A stretch of DNA of 64,000 nt. Origin: an uncultured Dehalococcoidia bacterium. Its GTDB lineage: Bacteria; Chloroflexota; Dehalococcoidia; Lucifugimonadales; JADFKI01. The translations under genes and the position numbers were made by a program. Where the stretch lies: the NCBI GenBank assembly GCA_958295865.1, contig CATQHF010000002.1, forward strand, positions 62,001-126,000. The letters run 5' to 3'. Positions 60,255-64,000 of the stretch are shown here, piece after piece. The notes below the pieces were generated by a model. That model had not been told where the DNA came from and made no database searches. It worked only from the letters and a program-made list of their open reading frames with translations. The stretch's first letter is position 1. Each line of letters opens with the position of its first letter.

Positions 60255-61121
60255 TCAGCCGTCCAGCCACTCCCCATCGAATACCTGCGCCACGGGCCCC
60301 TCGAGCACGACTTCCCCTTCGCCGTGCCACTCCACCGTCAGGTCGCCGCCGGGCAGCGCAATCGTAGCCCTGTCGCCTGCCAGCCCGTTCAGCCGCGCCG
60401 CCACAGCCACCGCGCATGCGCCCGTGCCGCACGCCATCGTGATGCCTGAGCCGCGCTCCCAGACGCGCGTCTTGATGGTTCTGCCTCCGTCCAGCACATT
60501 GGCTATCTCGAAGTTCACGCGCGCGGGAAACATCGGGTGATGCTCTACCAGCGGCCCGATTTCGGTCAGCGGGAAGTCGTCCACCGGCTCGTCCATGAAT
60601 ACCACCGCATGCGGATTGCCCATGGACACGCAGGTCATTCGGAACTCTTGCCCGTCGACATTCAGAGGGTAGTTCATCACGACATCTACGTCGGGGACGT
60701 CGACCGGCACATCGCGCGGGTTCAGGCGCGGCGCGCCCATCAGCACGCGCGCGCCGACCATGCTCTGCCGGTCGTCGCGCAGCGGCGTTACATCCAGCAC
60801 ACCCGCCAGCGTCTCCACGCGCACCGGCGACTTCTCCGCCGCGACGATGCCGTTGTCGAACGCGAACCTCACAAGGCAGCGAATCCCGTTACCGCACATC
60901 TCACCCTCAGACCCGTCCGCGTTGAACATCCGCATCCGCAAGTCCGCCTTCTCCGACGGCAGCGCGAGTATCAGCCCGTCCGAGCCGACGCCCAGATGCC
61001 TGTCGCTAATCGCCACCGACAGCGCGTGCCAGTCCCGTTCCTGCCCCCGCGCATCGACATAAACATAATCATTCCCCGCCCCATGCATCTTTGTGAACTG
61101 CAATTTTTTGTCTCCTCGCAT
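60255..61121 (-). CDS. dapF: Diaminopimelate epimerase
   Basis: Converts LL- to meso-diaminopimelate with a two-Cys active site. QFTKMHGAGNDYVYVDARG is at the N-terminus, the first Cys is in MFNADGSEGEMCGNGIRC and the second in GSGITMACGTGACAVAVAA, with SMGNPHAVVF between. The frame extends to 61199; ATG 61121 (MRGDKKLQF) gives 288 residues, and the SIR2-type gene stops just 5 bp before it, so the three genes here may share a transcript although the upstream two are defence-like. Confidence 0.95.
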   Translation of the reverse strand: MRGDKKLQFTKMHGAGNDYVYVDARGQERDWHALSVAISDRHLGVGSDGLILALPSEKADLRMRMFNADGSEGEMCGNGIRCLVRFAFDNGIVAAEKSPVRVETLAGVLDVTPLRDDRQSMVGARVLMGAPRLNPRDVPVDVPDVDVVMNYPLNVDGQEFRMTCVSMGNPHAVVFMDEPVDDFPLTEIGPLVEHHPMFPARVNFEIANVLDGGRTIKTRVWERGSGITMACGTGACAVAVAARLNGLAGDRATIALPGGDLTVEWHGEGEVVLEGPVAQVFDGEWLDG

Positions 61122-61126
61122 TGGCC

Positions 61127-62905
61127 TCAAAAGAATATTCCCATGTCCCGAGCAGATGTCCCGATGTATTTCTTGAACCGTTCGATTGTTCCCAAGCATT
61201 GACCAGCATTATTGCCAAAAATGCCACATTGTACAAATGGTGAGGCATTGCCCTGTGTCTTGATCGATTGTTCAATTTCGGTTATCACGTGCTGTCTGTT
61301 TTGTGAGCGCCAGATAAATGCGCCTAATGGAAACCTATGATACTGCATACTGCCGAATCCAAGGGCAGCAAGAATTTCGAACTTGTCAAAGACAAGCGAA
61401 TACTTTATATCGTCAGGGATGAATTGTCGTAAAGGCGCGCGAAGTGCATCGTGGAGCCAGTCGTTAATCGGAAGAGGGCTATTCTCTTTACCTTCTAACA
61501 AGCTCTGTCCCCGTCGCATATATCCCTGTGTGTTTCGGCAGGTCAGCAATATGGACAGAGCGTTTGGTGGCTCGGCGACACCACCGGAAGCGTCGGTAAC
61601 CGTCTTCCGGAAGATGCGATTGACGAATTCCAACTTTTCCGCTTCAACTGCGCTTATCCCGAGAGCGTACAGCATCAATATGCCAGGATACGCTCTCAAG
61701 TCCCGCCACACTTCATAATAGTGCGCCCATGGCACAAAGGTCATTGTTGACAACCGCTCAATTGCCCGTTCCCACACCGCCGCTGAATTATTTTCATCGG
61801 ACCAATATCCCCCGACAGCGCCCATAGACACGAGAGTCGAACAAGCGGACTCATAGCGACGCAACCGCGCAGTGATTGTCGTTTTATCAGGTTGTGGAGC
61901 GCCTACGCCTACTTCGAATTCTTCCCCGGTAGTGTCTCTTACTACTTGCTCAACCGTAGTATCAATAAGATCTGAAAGTTGTATCCGATGCTCCGGACGT
62001 GAGAGATAGCGTTTCAGAATGGCTACAGCTGCCTCTGTTGAAAGTGGATGAAGTCTTGGAGATTCTTCGATGGATGTTACTGCTTCCTGGACTTTCTGAA
62101 AAAAGTGGTCAGCGCTATCCACAGAGATGATCTGAGCATTGCGGTGATGAATAAGTTGCCGAGCTTCGTCACTCTTCTCACCATGAAGCGCCCAGTATGT
62201 AGTGAAGCGACGGGACTGTGCACGGAATAACGCCTTACGCAAAGCAGTGTCCCATCTTCCCGACCATCCGCACACGATAAGGCCATACTCATCAAATATC
62301 CGATCAAGAAGAGTTTCGTATTCCCGTGGATATTCGTCTAGTTCGGACTGAGTGTTGCGTATTGGAGAGTCAATGTAGTCCCCATGCACTTTGAAGACGC
62401 AACATTCAATGTGGTCAAGCGGCCGAGCGCCCTTAACTTGGGCTGCGGTGCTTAAAACTGTTGGCACAACCCCTTCATCTTCTAGCGCTTTTTCAATCAA
62501 CCGATCAAAGTTCGTAGTAACGATAATCTTGATGAAGCCTTGAGCGACCAGTCGAGCGATAGCCTTGTGCGCCGCAGTCGGTTGTTTCATTCCCTCTTCA
62601 CGCTGTTTATCGGTTGGCTCAATGTACGAACGGAGTAACTGCTGGCGTTCGCTAGGGGTTCTGAAAAGTCCGTCCAAAATCTTGGAATAGTCCGGAGCTT
62701 CTTGGTATTTTTGGACATACCACTCTTCCAAGTCAGATACGCTCTTTTCACCTAGACTTGCTGCCAACTTACCCAGCAAGTCCATTACGATTTCCCAACT
62801 TGTAGGTATTTCGGCAGACCTTGATACGCCCGATCCTAATAGCAGAGCGTACACTTTAGGATTAACCTGAATCGAGAATGCCAATGATTGGACTGGTTCT
62901 ATCAT
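61127..62905 (-). CDS. SIR2-type NAD-hydrolase-like defence protein
   Basis: A 592-residue protein. The SIR2 domain occupies residues about 10-250: LLLGSGVSRSAEIPTSW (NAD-binding loop), VTTNFDRLIEKAL (residues 130-142), VFKVHGDYID with the likely catalytic His174, and LIVCGWSGRWDTALRKAL. The C-terminal 340 residues are helical and unlike housekeeping sirtuins; that is the layout of defence-associated sirtuins, which deplete NAD on phage infection. No separate sensor gene is adjacent except the methylase-HNH gene upstream. A/T-richer than its neighbours. Confidence 0.83.
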   Translation of the reverse strand: MIEPVQSLAFSIQVNPKVYALLLGSGVSRSAEIPTSWEIVMDLLGKLAASLGEKSVSDLEEWYVQKYQEAPDYSKILDGLFRTPSERQQLLRSYIEPTDKQREEGMKQPTAAHKAIARLVAQGFIKIIVTTNFDRLIEKALEDEGVVPTVLSTAAQVKGARPLDHIECCVFKVHGDYIDSPIRNTQSELDEYPREYETLLDRIFDEYGLIVCGWSGRWDTALRKALFRAQSRRFTTYWALHGEKSDEARQLIHHRNAQIISVDSADHFFQKVQEAVTSIEESPRLHPLSTEAAVAILKRYLSRPEHRIQLSDLIDTTVEQVVRDTTGEEFEVGVGAPQPDKTTITARLRRYESACSTLVSMGAVGGYWSDENNSAAVWERAIERLSTMTFVPWAHYYEVWRDLRAYPGILMLYALGISAVEAEKLEFVNRIFRKTVTDASGGVAEPPNALSILLTCRNTQGYMRRGQSLLEGKENSPLPINDWLHDALRAPLRQFIPDDIKYSLVFDKFEILAALGFGSMQYHRFPLGAFIWRSQNRQHVITEIEQSIKTQGNASPFVQCGIFGNNAGQCLGTIERFKKYIGTSARDMGIFF

Positions 62906-62927
62906 TCTTATTTTATCCTTTGATGCG

Positions 62928-64000
62928 CTACTCTTGGCGCAACCGGTCCCAATGAAGTAGCGGCGCGGTCTTCAGCGTGTAGTGGCCCAACGTTTGGTCA
63001 TACGCCCATGCCAAGTCGATTAGCTCGCCCGTCTTGTCCACCAGCATCTCGCCGGCGTCGGCTATCTCCGCGCGGTAGTCTTCGAGGTGGACGCGCCGGT
63101 TGTTCTTGCGGATGTTGTGGTGCGGACACAGCGGCGCGCGGTTCATTATCTGGTTCGACCCCTGCTTGGATTTCGGGTCGATGTGGTCGAGGTGGAAGTT
63201 GCGCGTGGTCTTTACCACCTGCCCGCTCGACCTGCGATTGGCGAAGCCGCAGCACCACGCCTTGTAATCGGACAATTCCAGCAGATACTCCAGCATCTCC
63301 CGTTCGGGTATGCGGCTCGCCGGCACCTTGAACTTGCGCTCCGGCAGTTCCTTGATGTCCTGACGCTCCAGCGGGTCTTCGTCCGCGCGCTCCGGCAGTT
63401 CGCTAGGCCCTTTTGTAGTTATGTTAGCTTCGATTATCAGCGTGGGGCGCTCTGTCTGCTGCGTCCCGTCGACGGCGTAGTTGAACTTGGCGAACTGCCG
63501 ACGCAGCACGGTCAGCGCGCGCGGCGATATGTCGCAGGCTATCCACTGCCGCCCGTTGCGCTCCGCCGCCACAGGCACATAGGCGCAGCCCGCGAAGCAG
63601 TCGAGCACGACATCGCCGGGGTTGCTGCTTGCCTTGATGATGCGCTCCGCAAGCGCGACGGGTTTTTGTGTTGGATAGCCTGTGCGCTCTCTTGCCTGCG
63701 CCGCAATTGGCTTGATGTCATCCCAGATATTGCTGGCAGGCACGCCGGGCATTTCGTCCAAGTACCGCTTCAGGCGTATTCTTCCACCCTTCTTTTTGGG
63801 AAAGTGTAGCTGTCCCTCTGCGTCAAGCTCTGTCATTTTTTCAAGCGATACCGACCAGCCGTTGGGATGAGGCTCATACCCCTTATAGTCGTATGTCAGG
63901 TTGGGACGAGGGTGCGGGCTTCTCAAATCCCTTGCGCTATACCTTCTGTTGTTCTCATCTACATATCTGTAAGAACTATTGATATGCTCCTGAGAATATG
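62928..64000 (-). CDS. DNA methyltransferase fused to an HNH-type domain (partial, cut at right edge)
   Basis: The frame is open to the right edge; the only start in the window (TTG 63926) is not a true start, since upstream codons continue the same protein (...RRYSARD). Motif I is DCFAGCAYVPVAAERNGRQW, with Cys in place of the usual Ser/Thr, and ERTGYPTQKPVALAERIIKA precedes it; the catalytic DPPY motif would lie beyond the edge (beta-class order). A C-terminal HNH domain follows: FHLDHIDPKSKQGSNQ, then APLCPHHNIRKNNR. This order suggests a restriction-methylation fusion. 22 bp upstream of the SIR2-type gene. Confidence 0.85.
   Translation of the reverse strand, partial: YSQEHINSSYRYVDENNRRYSARDLRSPHPRPNLTYDYKGYEPHPNGWSVSLEKMTELDAEGQLHFPKKKGGRIRLKRYLDEMPGVPASNIWDDIKPIAAQARERTGYPTQKPVALAERIIKASSNPGDVVLDCFAGCAYVPVAAERNGRQWIACDISPRALTVLRRQFAKFNYAVDGTQQTERPTLIIEANITTKGPSELPERADEDPLERQDIKELPERKFKVPASRIPEREMLEYLLELSDYKAWCCGFANRRSSGQVVKTTRNFHLDHIDPKSKQGSNQIMNRAPLCPHHNIRKNNRRVHLEDYRAEIADAGEMLVDKTGELIDLAWAYDQTLGHYTLKTAPLLHWDRLRQE

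Overview
The window is bacterial chromosomal DNA of fairly high G+C, densely coded, with ATGA-type overlaps inside operons and repeat-filled gaps between them. The housekeeping set (TsaE-TsaB-Ndk-RsfS, K+-type membrane pyrophosphatase, LL-diaminopimelate aminotransferase with DapF, a translin homologue, a DUF6391 protein) suggests a Chloroflexota bacterium, perhaps of the Dehalococcoidia/SAR202 kind. This is inference from gene content; no rRNA or marker tree is available here.

Layout. 1-3.4 kb: phosphoesterase, t6A genes tsaE/tsaB, ndk and convergent rsfS. 3.4-6.2 kb: an orphan internally duplicated protein and a lone PD-(D/E)XK-type protein, set in repeats. 6.2-9.6 kb: mnmA, DinB, rnhB, yraN, thiE. 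9.6-15.6 kb: AIPR-family defence protein, translin homologue, hppA and a tandemly duplicated TM/coiled-coil gene. 15.7-20.3 kb: tRNA-Leu, class IV aminotransferase, methyltransferase, SDR, a two-repeat protein and a lipoprotein. 20.6-29.9 kb: an MFS exporter, then four tandem paralogues of an NCS2-type permease carrying an extra cytoplasmic domain. 30.2-37.1 kb: a candidate small RNA, aroC, an SDR and a GlcD/GlcE/GlcF set. 37.1-39.1 kb: a type II restriction-modification pair. 39.2-43.4 kb: ABC-2 exporter and a DUF255 (YyaL) protein. 43.4-48.7 kb: a small membrane ORF, an MmeI-like restriction-methylation enzyme, an NHL-repeat thioredoxin and tenA. 49.4-54.8 kb: tRNAs Arg, Gly and Phe, DUF6391, a small HTH gene, smpB, ctpA and an HTH-TIR-like gene. 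55.4-64 kb: a duplicated TM protein, hflX, dapL, a coiled-coil/glycine-zipper pair, dapF, a SIR2-type defence gene and a DNA methyltransferase-HNH protein cut by the right edge.

Most notable: the NHL-repeat thioredoxin gene (46421-47911, minus strand) has an in-frame TGA exactly where its family has the first cysteine of the CxxC redox motif (Cys-TGA-Ile-Asn-Cys). A perfect 7-bp hairpin with an AGUU loop starts 18 nt downstream, the geometry of a bacterial SECIS. It is therefore read here as a candidate selenoprotein rather than as a gene that starts after the TGA.

The other standout structures are: a family of roughly 100-220-bp miniature inverted-repeat elements with 17-bp terminal repeats and visible 7-bp target duplications; a second, larger inverted-repeat family; eight GAAA tracts in exact 10-bp phase running into the -35 box of a small HTH gene; and a minus-strand candidate small RNA with an 11-bp closing stem and a U7 tail.
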